Of a stretch of 40,143 bases of DNA, positions 7,402-14,637 are shown in pieces. The DNA comes from Collimonas sp. OK242 (GTDB lineage: Bacteria; Pseudomonadota; Gammaproteobacteria; Burkholderiales; Burkholderiaceae_D). The stretch is taken from NCBI RefSeq assembly GCF_900107095.1, contig NZ_FNOR01000027.1, positions 1-40,143 on the forward strand, in the 5' to 3' direction. The notes under the pieces are model-generated. The model searched no databases. It saw nothing but the letters and a program-made list of their open reading frames with translations, and had not been told where the DNA came from. The position numbers and the translations under genes are program-made. The first letter of the stretch is position 1. Each line of letters starts with the position of its first letter.

Positions 7402-8337
7402 ATGATGCATTTCTCTCGCCGCTTGCTGGCGCTGGTGTCGATGCTGGCTCCGGCCAGCGCCATGGCCGACGTTGCGGCCAATACTGTGACCAACGCTCCC
7501 GGCATATTTTTTGACGATTTTCACTACGCCGATACTGCAGCATTGGTAGCCGGCGGCTGGAAAATCCGCGATCAAGCAGGCCATCCGGGCATCGAGCATG
7601 GGAAGTGGGGGCCGTCCACCATCAGCCTGGTCGACGATCCGCAACACAGCGGCCAGCGGCTGTTGCGCCTGGATGCGCGCACCGACGGTACGGCTGAGGA
7701 CACGTACCAGGCGCAACTCTGTCATCAACGTAAATATTTCGAAGGCACCTACGCCGCGCGGGTGCGTTTCGCCGACGCGCCTGTGCAAGGACCTGGCGGC
7801 GATCTGGTGGTGGAATCTTTTTACACTTCCAGTCCGCTGAAACACGATTTTGATCCGCAATACAGCGAGCTGGATTGGGAATACCTGCCCAATGGCGGCT
7901 GGGGAAATCCGCATAGCAGACTGTATAGCGTGTCTTGGCAAACGGTGCAGATGGAACCCTGGAACGCGTTCAACCAGGTACATGAAGAACAGCGCGCGCT
8001 GGGCGGCTGGCATACCTTGCTGACGCAAGTGGCGGCCGGAAAAATTCGCTACTTCCTGGACGGCGTGCAGCTGGATGAACACGGCGGCCGTAATTATCCG
8101 GCACAGCCGATGTCGATCAATTTCAATTTGTGGTTCTCGCCCAGCGGCGTGCTGCCCGACACCAAGGCAGAGCGGCGCTACCAGCAAGACCTGGCCTGGG
8201 TGATGCATGCCAAAGATCTGGTGCTGTCGCCGGCGCAGGTCGATGCTGCGGTTCGTGCCTACCGGCGGACAGGGGTGCACCAGGTCGATACGGTAAAAGC
8301 CATGACGCCGCCATTGCCATCCAATTGCGATTTCTAA
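7402..8337 (+). CDS. Secreted GH16-like glycoside hydrolase, substrate unknown
   Basis: A 311-residue exported protein. Residues 1-22 form a Sec signal peptide with a probable cut after ASAMA. The remainder looks like a concanavalin-type GH16 fold: FFDDF near the N-terminus, RVRFADAP strands, and the catalytic-type motif SELDWEY at 155-161. Glu156, Asp158 and Glu160 there match the E-x-D-x-E form (lichenase/XTH/Crh type) rather than the bulged laminarinase form E-x-D-x-x-E. I cannot tell whether it cuts beta-glucan or another polymer. Co-transcription with the chitinase suggests fungal wall glucan. Adjacent ATGs at 7402 and 7405 are equally possible. It starts 7 nt after the transporter stop and ends 22 nt before the chitinase. 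Confidence 0.7.
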   Translation: MMHFSRRLLALVSMLAPASAMADVAANTVTNAPGIFFDDFHYADTAALVAGGWKIRDQAGHPGIEHGKWGPSTISLVDDPQHSGQRLLRLDARTDGTAEDTYQAQLCHQRKYFEGTYAARVRFADAPVQGPGGDLVVESFYTSSPLKHDFDPQYSELDWEYLPNGGWGNPHSRLYSVSWQTVQMEPWNAFNQVHEEQRALGGWHTLLTQVAAGKIRYFLDGVQLDEHGGRNYPAQPMSINFNLWFSPSGVLPDTKAERRYQQDLAWVMHAKDLVLSPAQVDAAVRAYRRTGVHQVDTVKAMTPPLPSNCDF

Positions 8338-8359
8338 CAGTCTTGATGAAGCGAGAACC

Positions 8360-9523
8360 ATGATGAAATTGATGCGACTATCGATGTTGTTCGCGGCGCT
8401 TGTGCCTGCCATGGCGATGGCAGCGCCTTACAAGGTGGTGGCTTACTATTTGCCATCGCAACAGCGTCAGTATTCCGCAGCAGATATCGACGCCGGCAAG
8501 CTGACCCATCTGAATTATGCGTTTGCCTTGATCAAGGATGGTGAAATCGTGGCCGACCAGTCCTCGGGCACCGACCAAAGTGCGCGCGATTTTATCGTGC
8601 TGCGCGGCTTGAAAAGCCGGAGTCCCAAGCTGAAAACTCTGATCTCGGTGGGCGGCTGGGCTGGCTCCAGGGAGTTTTCAGATATAGCGCTGACGCCGCA
8701 ATCGCGCAAGAAATTTGCCGACAGCGCCGTGGCGTTCCTGCATCAAAACGGCTTCGACGGCGTCGACATCGATTGGGAATTTCCGGTAGCCGGGGGCGAT
8801 GCCGCCAATATCGCGCGGCCGGTAGACAAGCAGAACTACACACTGTTGCTGCAAACGCTACGCGAACGGCTCGACGCAGCGGGAAAGCAGGAACATCGCA
8901 GCTATCTGCTGACAGCCGCGATCGGCAATAACCGGGGATTTTTCCAGAATACCGAAATGGCCAAGGTCGCGGCGATTCTCGATTGGGCCAATACCATGAC
9001 CTACGACTTTAGCGGGTCCTGGAGCAAGTTTGCCGGACACGTAGCGCCTTTGTACAATGACCCGGCGCTGGCGCGGCCAGATGCCGACCCGGCATTCAAT
9101 GTCAGCAGCACGGTCGAAATGGCGCTGGCGGCTGGCATTCCAGCGACCAAGCTGGTGCTGGGCATGCCGTTCTATGGCTACAGCTGGAAGCAATGCGGCG
9201 CGCTACAACACGGCCAGCATCAGGATTGCAACGGCAAAGGGCGCGGCGGCGTGGAGCCGGGCGAACTGGATTTCGCTGACATAAGCGGCACGCTGGTCAA
9301 TCGCAACGGCTTCACGCGCTACTGGAATGACGCCGCCAAAGTACCTTATCTGTTCAATCCCGATACAGGCGAATTTGTCAGCTATGACGATGTCGAATCG
9401 CTGGATTACAAAATCAAATACCTGAAACAGATGGGGCTGGCCGGCGCGATGTTCTGGCAGCTGTCTGCGGATCGCGATGCAGTGTTGCTCGATAAAGTGG
9501 CGAAGGATCTGTTGAAGCCATAG
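8360..9523 (+). CDS. Secreted GH18 chitinase, single catalytic domain
   Basis: A 387-residue exported chitinase. Residues 1-21 form a signal peptide (probable cut after AMAMA). The rest is a GH18 barrel with LKTLISVGGW (SxGG) near 91-100 and the full active-site motif FDGVDIDWE at 132-140, in which Glu140 is the proton donor and Asp138 the partner. It also has TMTYDFSG in the sixth strand region and AMFWQLS near the C-terminus for the substrate-binding Trp. There is no carbohydrate-binding module. Two adjacent ATGs (8360, 8363) could serve as start. It is the last gene of the nag operon and ends at the bidirectional terminator at 9533-9566. It should degrade chitin outside the cell and feed the uptake and GH3 steps encoded upstream. 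Confidence 0.92.
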   Translation: MMKLMRLSMLFAALVPAMAMAAPYKVVAYYLPSQQRQYSAADIDAGKLTHLNYAFALIKDGEIVADQSSGTDQSARDFIVLRGLKSRSPKLKTLISVGGWAGSREFSDIALTPQSRKKFADSAVAFLHQNGFDGVDIDWEFPVAGGDAANIARPVDKQNYTLLLQTLRERLDAAGKQEHRSYLLTAAIGNNRGFFQNTEMAKVAAILDWANTMTYDFSGSWSKFAGHVAPLYNDPALARPDADPAFNVSSTVEMALAAGIPATKLVLGMPFYGYSWKQCGALQHGQHQDCNGKGRGGVEPGELDFADISGTLVNRNGFTRYWNDAAKVPYLFNPDTGEFVSYDDVESLDYKIKYLKQMGLAGAMFWQLSADRDAVLLDKVAKDLLKP

Positions 9524-9532
9524 CAATCAGAG

Positions 9533-9566
9533 ACAAAAAACCGGTTCCCGAGAACCGGTTTTTTGT
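9533..9566. terminator. Bidirectional intrinsic terminator between the convergent chitinases
   Basis: A perfect 15-bp stem (9533-9547 with 9552-9566) closes a 4-nt CCGA loop. The GC core CCGGTTC/GAACCGG is flanked by A6 on the left and T6 on the right, so a U-run follows the hairpin on either strand. It lies 10 nt after the plus-strand chitinase stop and 19 nt before the minus-strand chitinase stop. Confidence 0.93.
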
Positions 9567-9584
9567 TTTGCGGCAGTGTTTTTC

Positions 9585-10844
9585 TTACAGTCCCAAGCTC
9601 GAAATAAAGGCATTGGTGAAGCCCAAAGTGCCGGCTGTGCCGTAGGTGTTGCAGGTCGGCGAAGCTGAGCCCGGCGCGCAATCCCGGTCACGGTCGAAGG
9701 ACCAGTAATGGATGCCGGCCAAGCCGTTCTGCTGCGCGAAATTCACCAGCGTCGCGAGATCGGCGATAGAGAATGTTTCGTTGGCAGAGTCGTTGCCGCC
9801 GATCATTGGCGTTACTTCGATCTGTTTGTAAGGCAGATTGTATTGCGTGTGCAGATCGATTGCCGATTGCACCGCCGATGCCCCCATGTCGCAGCTGCCG
9901 TCGCTCTTGGTCATGCAATTGCCGCCGGCCGGGCTGCCGTAGTCCATCGCCATCAGGTTGATGGTGTAGTTGCTCAGGCCGTAAGCCTGGATTGCCTGCA
10001 TCACTTCAACCCCGTAGTAACCCAGGCTAGGCGATACATTGCCGCCCAATGTCGCCAGCGTGAAGCTGAAACGCAGGTTTGGATAAGTCGCTTGCGCTGT
10101 TTTCACACGCAGCACCAGGTTATTGATATCCGCCTGGGTCTGGCCGGCTTCAATATCGAAATCTATGCCGACCAGGTTGGCCGAATAATAGGTCTGGATA
10201 AATTTCAGGAAGTCGGCATCGCTGGTGCAGGTAAACGAACCTGCCGCGCCGCCGGTGGAGACAATGTACTTCTTGCCGGCGTTGACGAAGGCTTGCACAT
10301 TGGCTGCCGCAAACGCCGAGGCCGATACGCCGCCCCAGTTTTCGCTACCGCAGGCGCCGGTCGCAAAAGCCCAGGTCAGGGTGGCGAGTTTGGCTGGCAT
10401 GGCGCTCAGTACGGTCTGCGTGCTGCCGGTGACGGCGGTGCTCATGGCGTAGGTATTCCAGTTCAGATTGATGTTGCCATCTTTGTACGGACTGAAAACG
10501 AAGCCGGCCGGTGTGGTGCCGCCGCCCGGAGGAGGCGGTGGTGGTGGCGGCGTTACTGTGCCGCCGCAGTTGGCGACGATGGTCCATGGCTGGCCCGAGC
10601 CGGAGCCGCCATTGTTGGTCGATGGATTGTTCCCCTGGGTCCACCAGTTGGCTTTGTAGTTGACGCCGTTGTAGCTGACGGTGGCGCCGCCGGTATAGGC
10701 CACGCTGGCGTCCCAGGCTGCATAACAAGTCACCGTCGTCGCTGCTTGCGCGCTCGCTATCAATGGGCTGGCATTGGCTCCAACGGTCACGATTGCGCTG
10801 CACGCAAGGCTGAGCATGAGGCCGTGTATGAGTTTCAGTTTCAA
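9585..10844 (-). CDS. Secreted GH18 chitinase with N-terminal chitin-binding module (CBM5/12)
   Basis: A 419-residue exported enzyme. Residues 1-34 form a signal peptide (cut after ASAQA). Residues 36-94 make a CBM5/12 module with aromatic residues (YAAWD, YKANWWTQGNNP, QPWTIV). A run of eight prolines plus Gly/Thr (about 99-112) is the linker, and residues 114-419 form a GH18 domain with the active-site motif VGIDFDIE at 225-232 (Glu232 acid). The first Asp of the usual DxxDxDxE motif is Val225. I chose the TTG start at 10844 because CAGGAG lies 6 nt upstream (10851-10856) and the protein then opens with a normal signal peptide. ATG 10817 would shorten it by nine residues. It faces the other chitinase and has its own nag-like promoter at 10957-11004. 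Confidence 0.92.
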   Translation of the reverse strand: MKLKLIHGLMLSLACSAIVTVGANASPLIASAQAATTVTCYAAWDASVAYTGGATVSYNGVNYKANWWTQGNNPSTNNGGSGSGQPWTIVANCGGTVTPPPPPPPPGGGTTPAGFVFSPYKDGNINLNWNTYAMSTAVTGSTQTVLSAMPAKLATLTWAFATGACGSENWGGVSASAFAAANVQAFVNAGKKYIVSTGGAAGSFTCTSDADFLKFIQTYYSANLVGIDFDIEAGQTQADINNLVLRVKTAQATYPNLRFSFTLATLGGNVSPSLGYYGVEVMQAIQAYGLSNYTINLMAMDYGSPAGGNCMTKSDGSCDMGASAVQSAIDLHTQYNLPYKQIEVTPMIGGNDSANETFSIADLATLVNFAQQNGLAGIHYWSFDRDRDCAPGSASPTCNTYGTAGTLGFTNAFISSLGL

Positions 10845-10920
10845 TTTTTTCTCCTGAGAAGGCTGGTCGGGCAGCGTGGGAAGGTCGGCTACCGAAAGCA
10901 GGCAACATCTGATCATCATC

Positions 10921-10948
10921 TTCGATATTTCCATACGGCAATATCGAA
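10921..10948 (-). promoter_or_regulatory. Inverted repeat at the 5' end of the chitinase leader
   Basis: TTCGATATT at 10921-10929 and AATATCGAA at 10940-10948 are perfect 9-bp arms around a 10-nt spacer. The predicted transcription start is near 10950, so the repeat would occupy about +2 to +30. It could be a 5' stem-loop that stabilises the mRNA or a downstream operator. The sequence alone cannot decide. Confidence 0.5.
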
Positions 10949-10956
10949 TTAAGGGC

Positions 10957-11004
10957 ACTGTAAGAGCGCAAAAAGTGGCTGTCAATCTGTATCTAACTGG
11001 TATT
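10957..11004 (-). promoter_or_regulatory. Predicted promoter with nag-type operator-like block for the chitinase
   Basis: Read on the minus strand, AATACCA (11004-10998), TTGACA (10985-10980) and TACAGT (10962-10957) occur with spacings of 12 and 17 nt, identical to the block before nagK. Of 48 aligned positions 37 are the same, including GCC right after TTGACA. The upstream half-sites ATACC and ATACA are 11 nt apart, as in the nag copy. Shared promoter and operator sequence at two separate chitin-related transcription units implies shared control, most likely by the GntR regulator at 1495-2229. Confidence 0.65.
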
Positions 11005-11236
11005 GCATCAATAAATTTGTGGTCTCATTCTGGTGTGATCGATATAGCTATAAGCAATTGTTTATATTGATTTTTATTGAAAATCGCCAGACTGTTTTTT
11101 TGATAAGTGGACTGGTTGCTTTTTTTCGATCCGGAGTGGATATGCAAGATGTGGAGTAGTTGCTTGGCGACGTCCCAATGCGGAATTCACGTCAAAAACC
11201 ACTTCAACGGCAACTTCGAACGCAGCACCAACGCCA

Positions 11237-11291
11237 AAAGAAAAAGCCGCCGCCGTGTTCGCAGATTTTATTGCGAACACGGCGGCGGCTT
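11237..11291 (-). terminator. Intrinsic terminator of the M16 protease gene
   Basis: A perfect 20-bp, GC-rich stem (11244-11263 with 11272-11291) surrounds an 8-nt loop. On the minus strand it is followed by a T-rich run (11237-11245, TTTTTCTTTT-like), and it begins 19 nt after the protease stop codon. Confidence 0.92.
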
Positions 11292-11309
11292 CTTTGGGGG
11301 GACCAGACT

Positions 11310-14057
11310 TTAGGGCTTCGCCACCATCGCAGTATTTGCTTTTGCCTTGGCTTCATCGCGCACAATCACCACGCTCAGTTGGGCGGGGGCTATGTGTTTG
11401 CGGAAGGCTTGGTTGACTTGTTCCACTGTCAGGGCGCTGATCTTGTCTTCGATCTGTTTGCTCCAGGCGAAGGTGCGGTTGAGGTCCAGCAGCCTGGCCC
11501 AGCCGGCGCTGAGGGCGCTGTCCTGGGCGCGGGCGCGCTGGTTTTCTTGCAGGATGCCGGATTTGGCGCGGGCTAGTTCGTCGGCGCTAAAACCTTCTTT
11601 GAGTGCGCGCGCCAGTTCTTCTTTGACGGCCGTATCGACCTTGCCCAGGTTTTGCGGCGCGGCGATGGCTTGTACCGAGAACCTGGCGGCGCGGCTGATG
11701 GCGCTGATCTCTACCGATGAACCGATGCCGTAGGAGAGGCCTTCTTTTTGGCGTACTCTGTCCATCAAGCGCGATTTCAGGCTGCCGCCGCCAAACAGGT
11801 AGTTGGCGACCATCATTGCCGGATAATCGGCATCGTCGTCACGCATGTCCAGGTTCTGGCGCGCCACGTAAAAGCCGTTTTCCTTGTCTGGGGAATTGAT
11901 GGTTTTCTGCAGCGGCGCCACGTCGAAGTTCTGCCGGATCACGCGCTGGTACGGCGCCGCGCTTTTCCAGGCGCCGAATTCGTCCTGGACGACCTTGGAG
12001 ACAGCTGCGACGTCGAAATCGCCGACGATAGCCAGTTCGCCTTGCGAGGCGCCATAGAAATCGTGATGAAAGGCGCTGACATCGGCCAGGGTGGCGGCCT
12101 GGATCGCGGCGATTTGCTGATCCACGCTTTGCGCCGCCAGCCAGTGGCCTTGCGGATATTTGTTGAAATGCTGGGCGATGGCTTCGGCCGCCAGCGTGTT
12201 CGGCTCGTTGCGCGATGCTTCCAGGCCGACCAGGGATTCTTTGCGCAGGCGATCGAATTCAGCCGGATCGAAGCGCGGCTGCTTGAGTACGCTGGCGACC
12301 AGTTTCAGGGCGGCGGGCAGATTGCTGCGCGTGGTCTGGAATTGCGTCAGGTTGCCGCTGATCTTGAGTTTGGAAAACTCGTCGGCCAGCTGTTCGCGCG
12401 TCAGCGTGCTGCTGCCGCGCATCAGCATGGCGTCGGCCAATTCGGATGCAGTCTTTTTACCGAACAGGGTTTTTTCGTCGCCCCATTGCAAGTTCAGTTT
12501 GACTGAGACGGTTTCGCCGCGCGTCTTTTTCGGCAGCAAGGCGAGTTTCAAACCGCCCACCTGCGAGCGCTGGGTACGGGCATCGACATTGGCTTGCGAC
12601 GGATCGAAAGCTTCACCGTCGGCGATCGCTTGCTGTGGCTCGTAGTCTTTGAGCAGTCCGGCCACGCTTGGCGCTGCCGGAACATCGGCGCGTTGCAATT
12701 GGTCTTCCGGCAAGAACATGCCGACCGTGCGGTTATCGCGGGTGAAGTAATGCGCAGCCGCCGTCGCCACCTGTGCCGAGGTCACCTTGTTGGAGCGGTC
12801 GCGGCCGAGGAATAGCAAACGCCAGTCGCCTAGCGCAATCGTGCTGGACATGGCGACGCCGACGCGTTGATGATCGTTCAGCAGTTTTTCAAAGCTGTTG
12901 GCATTGGCCAGGCGGACCCGTTCCATCTCTTCCGGCGTCGGCGGGGTTTTTGCAAATTGCTCGACACCGTCGATCAAGGCCTGCCGTACCGGCTCGATCG
13001 GCTCGCCTTTCTTGACTACCGCGGCAATGATTTCCAGGCCCGGCGCATAGCCGCTCATCTCGTAGTTGAACACGGCGGTAGCTTTGCCGGTTTCCACCAG
13101 CGATTTATGCAGGCGGCCGTTGGGGGTGTCCGCCAGAATCGTTCCGGCGTAGGACAGGGCGTCGCTGTCAGGATGCAATTCGCTTGGAATCTTGTAGGCT
13201 ACGGCGACGATCTGCACATCGCCCTGGCGCCGCACGGTCACGCTGCGTTCGCCGTCCTGGGTCGGTTCCACGGTCCAGAAGTCGCGCATCTTGCGAGTCG
13301 GCTTCGGCAATTTTCCGAAGGCCTGGCTGACCCATGCCAGAGTCTTGGCGGGGTCAAATTTACCAGCGATCAGCAGCACCGCATTATCCGGCTGGTAGTA
13401 GGTTTTATAGAAGGCTTGCAGGTTTTCTATCCTGACGTTTTCGATATCGCTGCGGTTGCCGATGGTCGGCTTGCCGTAGTTGTGCCAGTCGTAAGCCACG
13501 CCTTCCAAGCGCTTGATGAGGACGCCGAACGGCGAGTTCTCGCCCTGTTCGTATTCGTTGCGCACCACGGTCATTTCGCTGTCGAGGTCTTTCCTGGCGA
13601 TAAATGAATGCAGCATGCGATCGGCTTCCATGCCGATCGCCCATTTCAGGTTGTCGTCGCCGGCCTGGAAGATTTCGTAGTAATTGGTGCGGTCGACGTT
13701 AGTGGTTCCGTTGAACGACATGCCGCGCTGGCTGAAATCCTTCGGAATCGAAGGATGGGTCGGAGTACCCTTGAACATCAAATGCTCCAGCAAATGCGCC
13801 ATGCCGGTTTCGCCGTAATTCTCGAAGCGTGATCCGACCAGGTAAGTCATGTTGACCGTTACCGTAGGCTTGGAGGCATCGGGAAAGAGCAAGACTTTGA
13901 AGCCGTTGGCAAACTGGTATTCGGTGATGCCTTCAGCGGACGGACCCTGGGTCACGCCGGCCGGAAGTGCGGTTGCCGCTTCGGTGATGCCGATGAAACC
14001 GATGCCGCAGGCGGCTGCCAATAAGCAAGACAATAGGCGATTACGGAATAGATGCAT
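11310..14057 (-). CDS. Secreted M16-family zinc metalloprotease, two-domain (insulinase/pitrilysin type)
   Basis: A 915-residue exported protease. Residues 1-28 are a signal peptide (probable cut after ITEAA). The first M16 domain (about 45-260) carries the inverted zinc motif HLLEH at 88-92, with the usual downstream Glu in the VVRNEYEQGENSP segment. The second half (from about 510) is an M16-like domain without HxxEH, ending in the RMSxGLSYGIGSS-type substrate-clamping region (RQKEGLSYGIGSS). This is the active/inactive pairing typical of long PqqL-like periplasmic proteins. It would degrade peptides in the periplasm. The start ATG 14057 has GGAAA upstream. It is a single gene with its own terminator. 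The individual substrate is unknown. Confidence 0.9.
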   Translation of the reverse strand: MHLFRNRLLSCLLAAACGIGFIGITEAATALPAGVTQGPSAEGITEYQFANGFKVLLFPDASKPTVTVNMTYLVGSRFENYGETGMAHLLEHLMFKGTPTHPSIPKDFSQRGMSFNGTTNVDRTNYYEIFQAGDDNLKWAIGMEADRMLHSFIARKDLDSEMTVVRNEYEQGENSPFGVLIKRLEGVAYDWHNYGKPTIGNRSDIENVRIENLQAFYKTYYQPDNAVLLIAGKFDPAKTLAWVSQAFGKLPKPTRKMRDFWTVEPTQDGERSVTVRRQGDVQIVAVAYKIPSELHPDSDALSYAGTILADTPNGRLHKSLVETGKATAVFNYEMSGYAPGLEIIAAVVKKGEPIEPVRQALIDGVEQFAKTPPTPEEMERVRLANANSFEKLLNDHQRVGVAMSSTIALGDWRLLFLGRDRSNKVTSAQVATAAAHYFTRDNRTVGMFLPEDQLQRADVPAAPSVAGLLKDYEPQQAIADGEAFDPSQANVDARTQRSQVGGLKLALLPKKTRGETVSVKLNLQWGDEKTLFGKKTASELADAMLMRGSSTLTREQLADEFSKLKISGNLTQFQTTRSNLPAALKLVASVLKQPRFDPAEFDRLRKESLVGLEASRNEPNTLAAEAIAQHFNKYPQGHWLAAQSVDQQIAAIQAATLADVSAFHHDFYGASQGELAIVGDFDVAAVSKVVQDEFGAWKSAAPYQRVIRQNFDVAPLQKTINSPDKENGFYVARQNLDMRDDDADYPAMMVANYLFGGGSLKSRLMDRVRQKEGLSYGIGSSVEISAISRAARFSVQAIAAPQNLGKVDTAVKEELARALKEGFSADELARAKSGILQENQRARAQDSALSAGWARLLDLNRTFAWSKQIEDKISALTVEQVNQAFRKHIAPAQLSVVIVRDEAKAKANTAMVAKP

Positions 14058-14255
14058 GAAATTTCCGATCTGTGGGGAAGTGAATCGATAAATATACGCG
14101 TGTATCCGGTTAAGGATAAGTACTTGAATCTAGGTACCCGTCGGGCTCAGGTTGCGGCGCATTGGCCGGCAATGGGAAGCTACCTCCGGACAAAATAAAT
14201 ATTGCCTATTTTGCCACAAAGGTAGTTGGGAAGAGAGATATTCTGGGGCGACTGC

Positions 14256-14528
14256 TTATTCGGTCGGCGGCACGTAGCCGGTGGCGGCATCGGCGCCGTC
14301 GCCGAAGAAATGTTTTTCCATTTGCGCCGCCAGATATTTGCGGGCCCGCACATCGGCCAGGTTCAGGCGGTTTTCATTGACCAGCATGGTCTGGTGCTTG
14401 AGCCAGCCGGCCCAGGCTTCTTTCGACACGCTTTCATAGATGCGCTTGCCCAGTTCGCCCGGATACGGGGGGAAGTCCAGGCCTTCTGCCTCTTTGTCCA
14501 GTTTGATGCAATGAATGGTACGTGCCAT
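14256..14528 (-). CDS. yggX: YggX-type Fe(II)-trafficking / oxidative damage protection protein
   Basis: A 90-residue cytoplasmic protein that matches the YggX family over its whole length. It starts with the conserved [17 protein letters not shown] segment containing Cys7, and continues with the [14 protein letters not shown] and [20 protein letters not shown] motifs. Family members limit oxidative damage to iron-sulfur clusters and are thought to handle labile iron. ATG 14528 is preceded by AAGGAAAAACC, a good ribosome site. It lies 109 nt after argA on the same strand, with a GC hairpin (14549-14573) between the two, so co-transcription is possible. Confidence 0.95.
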   Translation of the reverse strand: MARTIHCIKLDKEAEGLDFPPYPGELGKRIYESVSKEAWAGWLKHQTMLVNENRLNLADVRARKYLAAQMEKHFFGDGADAATGYVPPTE

Positions 14529-14548
14529 GGTTTTTCCTTGTAGGTGTT

Positions 14549-14573
14549 GCGGGCCGCGGTGTCAGAGGCCCGC
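14549..14573 (-). promoter_or_regulatory. GC-rich hairpin between argA and yggX
   Basis: GCGGGCC (14549-14555) and GGCCCGC (14567-14573) are perfect 7-bp arms with an 11-nt loop. On the minus strand no T-run follows, so it is not a classical terminator. It lies about 20 nt before the start of yggX and could attenuate read-through or protect a processed end. Confidence 0.4.
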
Positions 14574-14637
14574 TTGTAAGATCAATTGAATAGGGGATAG
14601 TTCGACCGGTAGCGAGTCTTGATTCAAGGTCTTGGTT

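Larger units (their letters stand above)
10845..11309. other. 465-bp gene-free region: chitinase leader and promoter, then the protease terminator
   Basis: No convincing gene. From right to left it holds the M16 protease terminator (11237-11291), an AT-rich stretch (11005-11100) ahead of the chitinase promoter, the promoter/operator block (10957-11004), and a leader of about 105 nt with an inverted repeat (10921-10948) and the Shine-Dalgarno sequence at 10851-10856. Between 11100 and 11236 I see nothing recognisable. Short open frames there lack ribosome sites and any family resemblance. Confidence 0.7.

Noticed and set aside
10525-10556. GGC/GGT repeat
   Set aside because: It is the polyproline linker of the minus-strand chitinase.
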